Made by a program: the position numbers and the translations under genes. 64,000 nucleotides of DNA. Origin: Saccharothrix syringae (GTDB lineage Bacteria; Actinomycetota; Actinomycetes; Mycobacteriales; Pseudonocardiaceae). This document shows positions 55,452 to 63,631 of this stretch, piece after piece. Below the pieces are notes generated by a model. It made no database searches and was not told where the DNA came from. It saw only the letters and a program-made list of their open reading frames with translations. The stretch lies in assembly GCF_009498035.1 (NCBI RefSeq), contig NZ_CP034550.1:10726001-10790000 (forward strand), in the 5' to 3' direction. Position 1 is the stretch's first letter. Every line of letters begins with the position of its first letter.

Positions 55452-55823
55452 TCACCGGACCGTTCGCGGCCCCAGCACCTCGGCGCCCAGGGCCTCCACG
55501 CGGTGGCGCAGGGCGCGGTCCGCGGTGACCACGGCGCAGCGGCGGCCGGGGGACTCGGCGCGGACCACCTCGACGATCTCGTCGTCCCCCGAGCCCGGGG
55601 CGGCGACGACGCGGACCTCCGGGGTCGACGTCACGCCGCGCGCCCTGCCCTCGACCACGAGGATGACCTCCAGCGGGCCGGGCAGGGTGGGGAGTCCGCG
55701 TTCAGCTACACCCGAAAGGCTGTCCCTCAATCGGGTGGTGGCGGCGGCGCGGTCGTGCCACCAGCCGTCGGGGACCGAACCCACGACGTTGGCCGCGTCG
55801 ACGACCAGGAGCGGGGACGTCAC
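55452..55823 (-). CDS. NYN/PIN-like nuclease-fold domain protein
   Basis: 123 residues. It starts LLVVDAANVVGSVPDGWWHDR, with the first acidic residue and Asn of the NYN/PIN active site, continues with an EVILVVEGRARG strand and ends VTADRALRHRVEALGAEVLG, containing a second acidic residue and the Rossmann-like last strand. Members are commonly labelled NTP pyrophosphohydrolase, which has little basis. Metal-dependent RNase activity is inferred from the fold. Confidence 0.75.
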   Translation of the reverse strand: MTSPLLVVDAANVVGSVPDGWWHDRAAATTRLRDSLSGVAERGLPTLPGPLEVILVVEGRARGVTSTPEVRVVAAPGSGDDEIVEVVRAESPGRRCAVVTADRALRHRVEALGAEVLGPRTVR

Positions 55824-55922
55824 CGGGTCATGCTCTCAGCAAACTCGCGGGAAACTGTCGTACCCCGGTGGCACGATGGTCTTGTCCATGGGGGACAAGC
55901 GGAAACACAGGGGGATGAAGTG

Positions 55923-55982
55923 ATGATCAGGCGCGCCCGCAGAACGGACGACACCTGGAACGGCTCGGCCACGGCCAAGTAG
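55923..55982 (+). CDS. 19-aa ORF, doubtful
   Basis: MIRRARRTDDTWNGSATAK, preceded by AGGGGG nine bases before the ATG (CACAGGGGGATGAAGTG). A promoter-like region lies upstream and a hairpin 13 bases downstream, so a short transcript is plausible. No family recognised. Confidence 0.3.
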   Translation: MIRRARRTDDTWNGSATAK

Positions 55983-55995
55983 CCGGACACGGGAA

Positions 55996-56040
55996 ACCCC
56001 GCGGTGCTGCCAGGTCGGGGGTCCGACAGCACCGCGGGGT
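55996..56040 (+). terminator. Hairpin after the 19-aa ORF
   Basis: ACCCCGCGGTGCTG and exact reverse complement around a 17-base loop. Followed by CACCAGG, not a T-run. Confidence 0.65.
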
Positions 56041-56089
56041 CACCAGGAACATCGAGACACGCTCGGTGTCCGTTACACCCTCTAATGAG

Positions 56090-56105
56090 TGTGACACAGA
56101 TCACA
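56090..56105. promoter_or_regulatory. CRP/GlxR-type operator, apparently without a target gene
   Basis: TGTGA-CACAGA-TCACA, an exact match to TGTGA-N6-TCACA. It lies between two terminator hairpins, with no start codon of a supported gene within 600 bases downstream on the plus strand or 250 on the minus strand. It is followed by an A/T-rich TTTTTAAG. Confidence 0.6.
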
Positions 56106-56118
56106 TTTTTAAGCGACA

Positions 56119-56151
56119 AAGCCCTGCCGCGCGGGAGGTGCGGCAGGGCTT
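56119..56151 (-). terminator. Terminator of the 48-aa gene
   Basis: AAGCCCTGCCGC pairs exactly with GCGGCAGGGCTT around a 9-base loop. On the minus strand it is followed by TGTCGCTTAAAAA. It lies 88 bases past the stop of the gene at 56239. Confidence 0.75.
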
Positions 56152-56238
56152 CGTCTTCCCCTGCGCCGGCGGGCGGGACGACGGGGCGTGCACCCGGTGT
56201 CGATCGGGTGGCCGCTCCGCGCACCGGCGGAAGAGTGC

Positions 56239-56385
56239 TCAGCGGAGGCTGGAGACCTGGGCCTGGGCGATGGCCATCAGCTCGTGGCGCATCGCGGGCG
56301 TGGGCGCCATGTCGATCGCGCGGGCGACGGCCTTGCGGTTGCGAGCCTCGACACGACGAGCGCGGAGCTTCGCAGTGAAGTTCAT
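56239..56385 (-). CDS. 48-aa basic protein, hypothetical
   Basis: MNFTAKLRARRVEARNRKAV followed by AIDMAPTPAMRHELMAIAQ. A basic first half and an amphipathic second helix with APTPAMRxEL, a pattern I associate with small proteins conserved among Pseudonocardiaceae and relatives. No function known. It ends with a terminator 88 bases downstream. Confidence 0.6.
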   Translation of the reverse strand: MNFTAKLRARRVEARNRKAVARAIDMAPTPAMRHELMAIAQAQVSSLR

Positions 56386-56719
56386 CAGGGGGTCATCCCT
56401 CTCAGAGATCTCTCGGTGGTGTGCTTCAAGTATGCACCCTCCACGCCCTCGGCGCACCCGAATTTCCGGTGAGGTACCGCACACGCCGACGAATCGTCGG
56501 TCATAACCGGACTCGCCCCGACGATTCGCTTGAGCGACACCCGGTCGACCGGATGAGGGCTGAGCAACTCCCCGGCGTGCGCGCCAGACCACCCGATGCG
56601 GCCGCGGCGACCACGGAACCGCAGGTCACCCCTCCTTCCCAACAGGAACCGGGCGACCACGGCCCGCGCCCCGGACGCCGTCCAGCGGTGTGGGGCCGCG
56701 TCGGCGGTAGCGTGGCGGC
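56386..56719. other. 334-base non-coding region between the 48-aa and SIMPL genes
   Basis: Divergent promoter region. It is locally less GC-rich near 56420-56520 and has a GACGAATCGTC palindrome at 56488-56498, with a second GACGAT near 56519. No gene, RNA or long repeat is seen. Confidence 0.4.
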
Positions 56720-57343
56720 GTGGCCGAAGTGGTGACCAGGGGCGTCGGCAGGGCCGAGCGGACCGCCGACCGCGCAGAGGTGCAGGTGGGGTTCGAGACG
56801 ACGGGCTCGACGCGCAACGAGGCGGTGGACGCGCTGGGCACGCGGGTCGCCGACGTGGAGGCCGCGCTGCGGGCGCCGGGCGTCGAGGTCCGCTCGCGGC
56901 AGCTCACCGTGCACGACAACTGGGACGGCAGGCGCCGGTCCGGCAGCCGGGCCGCGCAGAACTACGTGGTGCGCGTCGACGACGTCGACCGCCTCGACGA
57001 GCTGCTGGCCGCGCTGGTCGCGGCCGAGCCGAGCTGGTTGAGCGGGCCGAACTGGCAGCTCAAGGACGACTCGGACGCGGTCCGCGAGGCGCAGCGCGGG
57101 GCGGTGGCGGACGCGCGCCGCCGCGCCGAGGGGTACGTCGAGGCCCTCGGCGCGCGGCTGGGCCCGCTGCACCGGCTCACCGACGGCGACGCCGAGGTGT
57201 GGGCGGCCGACAACGCGCGCACCATGGCCGCGTACGGCGGCGGCGCGCCCGGCGCGGCACCGGAGATGGGGCGGCTGAACCTGGACGCGCAGCGGATCAC
57301 CGTGACGGTCCGCTGCACCGCCGCCTGGTCGCTGCTGGACTGA
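56720..57343 (+). CDS. SIMPL-domain (DUF541) protein
   Basis: 207 residues. TRGVGRAERTADRAEVQVGF opens the repeated beta-alpha SIMPL fold, and AVADARRRAEGYVEALGARLGPLHRL is the family helix-turn region. There is no signal peptide, unlike many periplasmic members, so it is cytosolic. The SIMPL name comes from a mouse signalling protein; bacterial function is unknown. TAGCGT six bases before GTG 56720 suggests a leaderless message. Confidence 0.88.
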   Translation: MAEVVTRGVGRAERTADRAEVQVGFETTGSTRNEAVDALGTRVADVEAALRAPGVEVRSRQLTVHDNWDGRRRSGSRAAQNYVVRVDDVDRLDELLAALVAAEPSWLSGPNWQLKDDSDAVREAQRGAVADARRRAEGYVEALGARLGPLHRLTDGDAEVWAADNARTMAAYGGGAPGAAPEMGRLNLDAQRITVTVRCTAAWSLLD

Positions 57344-57462
57344 CCGCGGGCAGGGGCGCGACCGGCGGGGACACCCACCGGCGGACACCCGGCCGACCGA
57401 CGGGTGCCCGGCCACCACGCGATCACCGCGGGCCGGCCGCCGAACAGCGCCGGCCGCCCCGC

Positions 57463-58557
57463 CTACCCGTCGATGCGCGGCTGCACCAGCTCCACCACCA
57501 CGGACCGGTTGCGCGCGGCCGCGGCGGGGATCAGGTCGCCCATCGCGTCGAGGTCCACGGCCAGCGGCGCGCCGAAGCCCGCCCCGACCACGTCGGTGAA
57601 CGCCGCCCGGCTCACCCCCAGCCCCACCAGCTCGGCCACCACCCGCTCACCGCGCCGCCTGGTCAGCTCCAGCGCCGCCTCGGACGAGGCCGCGCTGGCG
57701 GTGCGGGCGGTGACCCGCGCGGTGGTGCGGCCGTCGAACTTGTCGGCGACCTCGCGCAGCACCTCGCGCGCGCTGGGTGCCAGCTCCGCGCTGCCCGCCT
57801 GGAACAGCACCGAGCTGGGCAGGTGCACCAGCGCGTCCTGGTGCAGCACCTCCCCGATGTCCACGGTCGGCACCTCGGTCCGCGAGAGCGGCGCGCCGGC
57901 GGGCACCCGTTCCGGGTCGTTCGTGCAGCTCTTCGCCCCGAACCGCGCGCAGATCCCCAGCCACAGCCTCACCAGCGCGTCCTGCGCGGCCGGCGGCAGC
58001 GGCCGCTGGGCGCCGGCGACCTGGCCGAGGCCCGCGAACACCACGTCCTTGCCCGTCAGGTCCGGCAGCGCGTCGTCCGGCACGGACGCCACCACCTCGG
58101 GCACGTCGAGGTCCAGGCCGAGCCGGGTGAGGTCGAGCGGGTCGGTGGTCTGCAACCCGCTGCTGTGCAGCACCAGCAGCGCCGGCCCCTCGGCCGAGGC
58201 CATGTCGGACAGCACGGACAGCGGGTCCAGCCGGTCGCTCGTGCCGCCGATCCGCGCGAGCTGGCCGTTGACCCGGGACACCAGGTCGGCCGCCGCGTCG
58301 CCGTCGGCGGGGTAGACCTCGTCGGAGTAGGCGGTGCCCGCCTCCGCGCCCTCCAGGTAGACGACGACGCGGGTGTCGCCGTTCTCGAAGGCGGTGGCCA
58401 GGCGGTCCGCCGCGGTCCCGGTCAGCTCGACCCGCGGCTCGTTGGCCGACGCGGTCACGCCGATGCGCACGGTGGTGGTGTCACGGGACTCGCTCCCGCA
58501 GGCAGCACAGGACGCTGCCAGGACCACGACTGCGGCGAAGAGTCGTGAGTGGTTCAT
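57463..58557 (-). CDS. OmpA-like domain lipoprotein
   Basis: 364 residues. Signal peptide with a Cys-rich lipobox region (LAASCAACGSE, Cys17 or Cys20 as anchor). The middle (about 30-230) is a mixed alpha/beta domain with an ARFGAKSC Cys. The last 120 residues resemble the OmpA/MotB peptidoglycan-binding fold: LFQAGSAELAPSAREVLREV, LTRRRGERVVAELVGLGVS and a terminal NRSVVVEL. It is likely a surface lipoprotein that contacts the cell wall. ATG at 58557. Confidence 0.8.
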   Translation of the reverse strand: MNHSRLFAAVVVLAASCAACGSESRDTTTVRIGVTASANEPRVELTGTAADRLATAFENGDTRVVVYLEGAEAGTAYSDEVYPADGDAAADLVSRVNGQLARIGGTSDRLDPLSVLSDMASAEGPALLVLHSSGLQTTDPLDLTRLGLDLDVPEVVASVPDDALPDLTGKDVVFAGLGQVAGAQRPLPPAAQDALVRLWLGICARFGAKSCTNDPERVPAGAPLSRTEVPTVDIGEVLHQDALVHLPSSVLFQAGSAELAPSAREVLREVADKFDGRTTARVTARTASAASSEAALELTRRRGERVVAELVGLGVSRAAFTDVVGAGFGAPLAVDLDAMGDLIPAAAARNRSVVVELVQPRIDG

Positions 58558-58622
58558 GCATGTGCAACGGCATTGAACACGTTTGTGTTACATATCTCAC
58601 CCGTTCGGCCCAGAACGACCAC

Positions 58623-59894
58623 TCAGCGTTCCACGATCGCCGTCACGCCCTGGCCGCCGGCCGCGCAGATGGAGATGAGCCCGCGCCCGCTGCCGCGCTC
58701 GGCCAGGAGCTTGGCCAGCGTGGCCACGATCCGCGCCCCGGTGGCCGCGAACGGGTGCCCGGCGGCCAGCGACGAGCCGTTGACGTTGAGCCTGCCCCGG
58801 TCGATCGGGCCCAGGGGTTCGTCCAGCCCCAGCCTCGCCTTGCAGAAGTCCGCGTCCTCCCACGCCTTGAGCGTGGCCAGCACCTGGGACGCGAACGCCT
58901 CGTGGACCTCGTAGAAGTCGAAGTCCTGGAGGGCCAGGCCGGCGCGCGCGAGCATCCGCGGCACGGCGTAGGCGGGCGCCATGAGCAGGCCCTCGCCGCC
59001 GTGCACGTAGTCGACCGCCGCGGTCTCGGTGAAGGTCAGGTACGCCAGCACCGGCAGCCGCCGCGCCGCGGCCCACTCCTCGGAGGCCAGCAGCACCACC
59101 GACGCGCCGTCGGTGAGCGGCGTGGAGTTGCCCGCGGTCATGGTGGCGCCCTCGCCGCGCCCGAACACCGGCTTGAGCCGCGCCAGCTTCTCCGCGCTGG
59201 AGTCCGGCCGCAGGTTCTGGTCGCGCGTCAGGCCCAGGAAGGGGGTGACCAGGTCGTCGAAGAAGCCGCGGTCGTAGGCGGCGGCGAGGTTGCGGTGGCT
59301 GGCGGCGGCCAGCTCGTCCTGGTCCTCCCGGGTGATGCCCCACTCGCGCGCGGTGATGGCGGCGTGCTCGCCCATGGACAGCCCGGTGCGCGGCTCGCCG
59401 TTGCGCGGGACGTCGGGCACGAGGTGCTTGGGGCGCAGCAGCTTGAGCGCCGCCCGCAGCTTCGCGCCGTTGGTGCGCGCCCGGTTGAACTCCAGCAGCA
59501 CGGCGCGCAGGTCCTCGTTCACGCCGATCGGCGCGTCGCTGGTGGTGTCCACGCCGCCCGCCACGCCGACCTCGATCTGGCCGAGCGCGATCTTGTTGGC
59601 CACCGAGATCACCGCCTGCAACCCGGTGCCGCAAGCCTGCTGCACGTCGTAGGCGGGGGTCTCGGCGGACAGCCGGCTGCCGAGCACGGACTCCCGGACC
59701 AGGTTGAAGTCGCGGCTGTGCTTGAGCACCGCGCCCGCGACCACCTCGCCCAGCCGCTCGCCCTGGAGGCCGAACCTGCTGACCAGGCCGTCGAGCGCGG
59801 CGGTGAGCATGTCCTGGTTGGAGGCCGCGGCGTACGGGCCGTTGGAGCGGGCGAAGGGGATGCGGTTGCCGCCGAGGATCGCAACGCGCGCCAT
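58623..59894 (-). CDS. fadA2: FadA2-type acetyl-CoA acyltransferase (thiolase)
   Basis: 423 residues. Thiolase catalytic triad visible: nucleophile C88 in YDVQQACGTGLQAV, H380 in SSLAAGHPFAATGA, and C410 in ICAAGGQG. It cleaves 3-ketoacyl-CoA with CoA, the last step of beta-oxidation, or runs in the reverse direction. Its position next to fabG4 and htdX matches the mycobacterial Rv0243 arrangement. The start lies behind GGAGGACGAC, and it shares a 90-base promoter region with the divergent fabG4 that holds two operators. Confidence 0.94.
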   Translation of the reverse strand: MARVAILGGNRIPFARSNGPYAAASNQDMLTAALDGLVSRFGLQGERLGEVVAGAVLKHSRDFNLVRESVLGSRLSAETPAYDVQQACGTGLQAVISVANKIALGQIEVGVAGGVDTTSDAPIGVNEDLRAVLLEFNRARTNGAKLRAALKLLRPKHLVPDVPRNGEPRTGLSMGEHAAITAREWGITREDQDELAAASHRNLAAAYDRGFFDDLVTPFLGLTRDQNLRPDSSAEKLARLKPVFGRGEGATMTAGNSTPLTDGASVVLLASEEWAAARRLPVLAYLTFTETAAVDYVHGGEGLLMAPAYAVPRMLARAGLALQDFDFYEVHEAFASQVLATLKAWEDADFCKARLGLDEPLGPIDRGRLNVNGSSLAAGHPFAATGARIVATLAKLLAERGSGRGLISICAAGGQGVTAIVER

Positions 59895-59938
59895 GTCGTC
59901 CTCCGGGGGTTGGGGGCCGGGTCGGGACCGAATTCTAC

Positions 59939-59969
59939 CTACTGACCAGTAGACTTACTAGCGAGTAAG
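59939..59969. promoter_or_regulatory. Two fatty-acid operators between fadA2 and fabG4
   Basis: CTACTG-AC-CAGTAG (59939-59952) and CTTACT-AGCG-AGTAAG (59954-59969), each a perfect inverted repeat, 16 bp centre to centre. Being between divergent starts they can control both genes. Confidence 0.85.
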
Positions 59970-59984
59970 GAGTGTGATGTCCGC

Positions 59985-61307
59985 ATGGATCGCTACCAGT
60001 CGTTCGCCAACACCGGGGTCGGGCGGTTCGTCGTGGGCAGGCTCGGCCTGCCCGACCCGCGCCCGCTGCGCCGCCACTCCCCGGGCAGCCCCCCGCTCGA
60101 CGGTCCCGTGCTGCTCGGCGGTGGCGGGCGGCTCGTCGACCCCGTCCGGACCGTGCTGAAGTCCGCCGGGCTGGACGTCGTGGCGGAGGCCGGGCCGCCG
60201 GGGACCGACCGGTACGGGGCGCTGGTGTTCGACGCGTCCGGCATCGACTCGGTCGAGCGGCTGCGCGAGCTGTTCGAGTTCTTCCAGCCGGTCATCCGCT
60301 CGCTCGGGCCGTGCGGGCGCGTGGTCGTGCTCGGCACCACCCCCGGGCACGCCGGGTCGCGCGTCGCCCAGCGCGCGCTGGAGGGGTTCACCCGTTCGGT
60401 CGGCAAGGAGCTCAGGCGCGGCGCCACCGCCCAGCTCGTGTACGTGGCGCCCGGCGCCGAGGACGCGCTGGAGTCGACGCTGCGGTTCCTGCTCTCGGGC
60501 CGGTCGGCGTACGTGTCCGGGCAGGTCATCCGGGTCGACCCGGCCGAGGTGGAGGTGCCCGGGGACTGGGAGCGGCCGCTGGCGGGCAAGGTCGCGCTGG
60601 TCACCGGCGCGGCGCGCGGCATCGGCGCGGCGATCGCCGAGGTGCTGGCGCGCGACGGGGCGCACGTGGTGTGCCTGGACGTGCCCGCGCAGGGCGACGA
60701 GCTGTCCGCCGTGGCCAACCGGGTCGGCGGGTCGGCGCTCCAGCTGGACGTCACCGCGGCGGACGCGCCCCGCCGGATCGTCGAGCACCTGGTGCAGCGG
60801 CACGGCGGCGTGGACGTGGTGGTGCACAACGCGGGCATCACCCGCGACCGGACCCTCGGCAAGATGGACGCGGGCCGCTGGGACGCGGTGGTCGAGGTCA
60901 ACCTCGCCTCCCAGGAGCGGGTGAACCGGGAGCTGCTGGCCGCGGACGCCCTGCGGCCCAACGGCCGGGTCGTCGGCGTGTCCTCGATCGCCGGCATCGC
61001 GGGCAACGTCGGCCAGACCAACTACGCCACCACCAAGGCGGGCGTGATCGGCATGGTCGACTCCCTGTCCGCCGAGGTCGCCGGCCGGGCCACGGTCAAC
61101 GCGGTCGCGCCCGGGTTCATCGAGACGAAGATGACCGCCGCGGTCCCGCTGCTCATCCGGCAGGCCGGGCGGTTCATGAACAGCATGTCGCAGGGCGGGC
61201 TGCCGGTCGACGTGGCCGAGGCGATCGCGTGGTTCGCGCACCCGGCGTCGGCCGGCGTCAACGGCAACGTCGTCCGGGTGTGCGGGCAGAGCCTGCTGGG
61301 GGCGTGA
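59985..61307 (+). CDS. fabG4: FabG4-type high-molecular-weight 3-oxoacyl reductase
   Basis: 440 residues. An N-terminal flavodoxin-like domain (1-200, MDRYQSFANTGVGRFVVG and LGLPDPRPLRRH) precedes the SDR domain (about 205-440) with VTGAARGIGAAIA, HNAGITRDRT, VSSIAGIAG and the YATTK catalytic pair. It reduces 3-oxoacyl-CoA/ACP with NAD(H) and is thought to work with HtdX in mycobacteria. Start 59985 is set by homology of the first residues; AGGAG lies 13 bases upstream. It overlaps htdX by one base. Confidence 0.94.
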   Translation: MDRYQSFANTGVGRFVVGRLGLPDPRPLRRHSPGSPPLDGPVLLGGGGRLVDPVRTVLKSAGLDVVAEAGPPGTDRYGALVFDASGIDSVERLRELFEFFQPVIRSLGPCGRVVVLGTTPGHAGSRVAQRALEGFTRSVGKELRRGATAQLVYVAPGAEDALESTLRFLLSGRSAYVSGQVIRVDPAEVEVPGDWERPLAGKVALVTGAARGIGAAIAEVLARDGAHVVCLDVPAQGDELSAVANRVGGSALQLDVTAADAPRRIVEHLVQRHGGVDVVVHNAGITRDRTLGKMDAGRWDAVVEVNLASQERVNRELLAADALRPNGRVVGVSSIAGIAGNVGQTNYATTKAGVIGMVDSLSAEVAGRATVNAVAPGFIETKMTAAVPLLIRQAGRFMNSMSQGGLPVDVAEAIAWFAHPASAGVNGNVVRVCGQSLLGA

Positions 61308-62164
61308 TGGCGAACCTGACCCTGCTCTACGCCAAGGCGGCCCTGACCTCGTTCACCCGGCGCGGCGGCGCGCTGCCCGCCGCGTCGCTGGACGCCGAGG
61401 TGTCGGTGGACCCGGAGCACCTCGCCCGCTACAACCGCGTGTGCGGGTTCGGCGTGCGCGACGAGCTGCCGCTGACCTACCCGCACGTGCTCGGCTTCCC
61501 GCTGCAGGTGCGGCTGATGACCGGGCCCGGGTTCCCGTTCCCGCTGCCCGGGCTGGTGCACGTGGCCAACCGGATCTCGCGGTCCCGGCCGCTGCGGCTG
61601 GGCGAGCCGCTGTCGCTGCACGTGGAGCTGGCCGACCTGCGGCCGCACGAGCGCGGGCAGCAGTTCGACGTGGTGACCACGGTGGCCGTGGACGGTGAGG
61701 AGGTGTGGGTCGACGTGTCGACTTATCTCCGGCGGGGTGGGGGTTCCGGGTCGGGCTCGCCGGCGGGCGCAGCGGCGGTGCCGGAAGGCGAGCGGGCGGC
61801 GGGAGGGTCGGCGCCGGGTGGGCGGGCGTCGGCGCCGGAGCCCGCGGCGGTGTGGCGGGTGCCGGCCGACATCGGGCGGCGGTACGCGGACGCGTCCGGC
61901 GACCGCAACCCCATCCACCTGCACGCGTTCACCGCGAAGGCGTTCGGCTTCCCCCGCGCCATCGCGCACGGGATGTGGTCGAAGGCCCGGTGCCTGGCGG
62001 CGTTCGAGGGGCGGCTGCCCGACGCGGTCGACGTCGACGTGCGGTTCCGGGCGCCGGTCCCGCTGCCCTCCCGGGTCGAGTTCTCGACCTCGCCCACCGC
62101 CGACGGCCGGCGGTTCGCGCTGTGGTCGCGCAAGCCGCACCTGGAGGGCGTGATCAGCGGTTGA
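61307..62164 (+). CDS. HtdX-type MaoC dehydratase (3-hydroxyacyl-CoA/ACP)
   Basis: 285 residues, a double-hotdog protein. The N-terminal half (1-135) is a degenerate hotdog, then a Gly/Ser/Pro-rich linker of about 35 residues (145-180), then the MaoC hydratase 2 motif YADASGDRNPIHLHAF...AIAHGMW with catalytic Asp and His. Its ATG overlaps the fabG4 stop (TGATG), so the pair is coupled. It hydrates enoyl-CoA or dehydrates 3-hydroxyacyl-CoA. The linker has odd composition and may be dispensable. Confidence 0.9.
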   Translation: MANLTLLYAKAALTSFTRRGGALPAASLDAEVSVDPEHLARYNRVCGFGVRDELPLTYPHVLGFPLQVRLMTGPGFPFPLPGLVHVANRISRSRPLRLGEPLSLHVELADLRPHERGQQFDVVTTVAVDGEEVWVDVSTYLRRGGGSGSGSPAGAAAVPEGERAAGGSAPGGRASAPEPAAVWRVPADIGRRYADASGDRNPIHLHAFTAKAFGFPRAIAHGMWSKARCLAAFEGRLPDAVDVDVRFRAPVPLPSRVEFSTSPTADGRRFALWSRKPHLEGVISG

Positions 62165-62186
62165 CGCCGGTCGGGGCGCCCCGGCC

Positions 62187-62882
62187 CTAGCTCACCGGGG
62201 CGCCGTCCGCCACGCTCTCCGGCCGCCGCGACGGCGGGTGCCACACGTCGCCGGCCACGAGGTCGCCGAAGCCCATCCACACCAGGTTCATGAGCCGGGC
62301 GGCGACCACGCCCGCCGGTTCCTCGGGGTTGTCGAGCCACCAGTCGGCCAGCGACTCGCCCGCGCCGACCAGCGCCGCGGCCAGCGACTCGGCCTCCTTG
62401 TCACCCGCCCGCGGCACGTTGCCGAAGTCGGCGGAGTGCACCAGCAGCGCGGCCACCAGGCTGATCGCCCGGCCGCGCATGTCGGCCAGCTCCTCGGCGA
62501 ACGGCCCGCCCTGCGAGGACGCCTGCCGGTGCAGGACCTGCCAGCTGGCGCGGTTCTCGCCGACGAAGCCGAAGAAGGCGCGCAGCCCGCTCCACAGCTG
62601 GACGTCCGGCGGCGCCTCGGCCTCGACACCGCCCGCGATGGCCTCCATCATGCGGGTGGCCTCGCGGCGGATGCACGTGGCGAACAGCTCTTCCTTGGAG
62701 CCCAGGTACGCGTACAGCATGGGCTTGGAGATGCCCGCGACGTCGGAGATCTCGTCCATGGACGCGGCGTGGAACCCCAGGCGCGAGAAGACGTCCACGG
62801 CGGCGTCCATGATCTGCCGTTCGCGCACCGCGCGCGGCAGCCTCTTCGCCCGGCCGGTGCGTACCGGTTGCTCAGCGTGCAT
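62187..62882 (-). CDS. TetR-family regulator, candidate repressor of the fatty-acid genes
   Basis: 231 residues. HTH at about 22-65: RERQIMDAAVDVFSRLGFHA, then ISDVAGISKPMLYAYLGSKEEL; the C-terminal domain is large and helical, as in acyl-CoA-sensing TetR proteins. It is divergent from SCP2 and acyl-CoA dehydrogenase genes with two operators between them. I recall a mycobacterial beta-oxidation repressor of this type (FdmR), possibly orthologous to this Rv0238 position, but am not certain. GGGGGTG precedes the ATG. Confidence 0.9.
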   Translation of the reverse strand: MHAEQPVRTGRAKRLPRAVRERQIMDAAVDVFSRLGFHAASMDEISDVAGISKPMLYAYLGSKEELFATCIRREATRMMEAIAGGVEAEAPPDVQLWSGLRAFFGFVGENRASWQVLHRQASSQGGPFAEELADMRGRAISLVAALLVHSADFGNVPRAGDKEAESLAAALVGAGESLADWWLDNPEEPAGVVAARLMNLVWMGFGDLVAGDVWHPPSRRPESVADGAPVS

Positions 62883-62933
62883 CACACCCCCTTGAAGACC
62901 GGACAAGGTTACTCCGAAGCCCTTGCCCCCTTA

Positions 62934-62965
62934 CCTACTCGCCAGTAGGATTACCGCTCAGTAGG
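62934..62965. promoter_or_regulatory. Two fatty-acid operators between tetR and SCP2
   Basis: CCTACT-CGCC-AGTAGG (62934-62949), a perfect inverted repeat, and ATTACC-GCTC-AGTAGG (62950-62965), imperfect, side by side. Both genes start within 55 bases, so the sites probably give autoregulation of TetR and control of SCP2. Confidence 0.85.
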
Positions 62966-62982
62966 TAGCGGAGGAGCCACTC

Positions 62983-63624
62983 ATGACCATCGACCTCTCC
63001 ACCGAGGCGATCGCGAAGCTCAGCCCTCAGGAGCTGATCTCAACGCTCAAGCGGGTCGACCCGGCCGACCCGGCGCTCAAGGACGTCGACATCGACGTCA
63101 TCGCGCGCGGCATCGACCCGAAGAAGCTCGCCGAGGACGAGTTCGCCGACCTGCTGGCCGCGCTCGGCGCGCTGGCCGACGGCGGGGCCGACCTCGACCT
63201 GGCGAAGATGGACCCCCAGAACTTCGCCCGCATCATCTCGCGCGCGTCCAAGGGCCAGGTGGAGGCGGTCACCTCGCGCCCCGGCCTGCGCGAGCGCGTG
63301 CTCGACGAGGTCTTCCGGCGCATGGAGGCGCACTTCCGCGGCGATCGCGCGGGCGCCACGCGCGCGGTGGTCCACTTCCACCTCACCGGCAAGTCCCCCG
63401 AGGACCTGTACGAGGTGGTCATCGAGGACGCCACGTGCCGCATCGGCAAGTCGCCCACCCGTGACCCCAGGGCCTCGGTGACGTTGGGACCGGTGGAGTT
63501 CCTGAAGCTGGCGACCGGCAACGCGTCGGCGCCGGTGCTGTTCATGACCGGCAAGCTGAAGGTCAAGGGCGACCTGGGCTTCGCGGCCGGGTTCATGAGC
63601 CTGTTCAACATCCCGAAGGCGTGA
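62983..63624 (+). CDS. SCP2 sterol-binding-domain protein
   Basis: 213 residues. The first 90 residues are charged and helical (TLKRVDPADPALKDVDIDV). The SCP2 fold (about 105-213) has AVVHFHLTGKSPEDLYEVVI, DPRASVTLGPVEFLKLATGN and PVLFMTGKLKVKGDLGFAAGF. SCP2 proteins bind lipids, CoA esters or sterols. GGAGGAG precedes the ATG by eight bases. It is followed 7 bases later by an acyl-CoA dehydrogenase, and an operator pair lies upstream, so it is probably a lipid carrier for beta-oxidation. Confidence 0.92.
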   Translation: MTIDLSTEAIAKLSPQELISTLKRVDPADPALKDVDIDVIARGIDPKKLAEDEFADLLAALGALADGGADLDLAKMDPQNFARIISRASKGQVEAVTSRPGLRERVLDEVFRRMEAHFRGDRAGATRAVVHFHLTGKSPEDLYEVVIEDATCRIGKSPTRDPRASVTLGPVEFLKLATGNASAPVLFMTGKLKVKGDLGFAAGFMSLFNIPKA

Positions 63625-63631
63625 GGGGACC

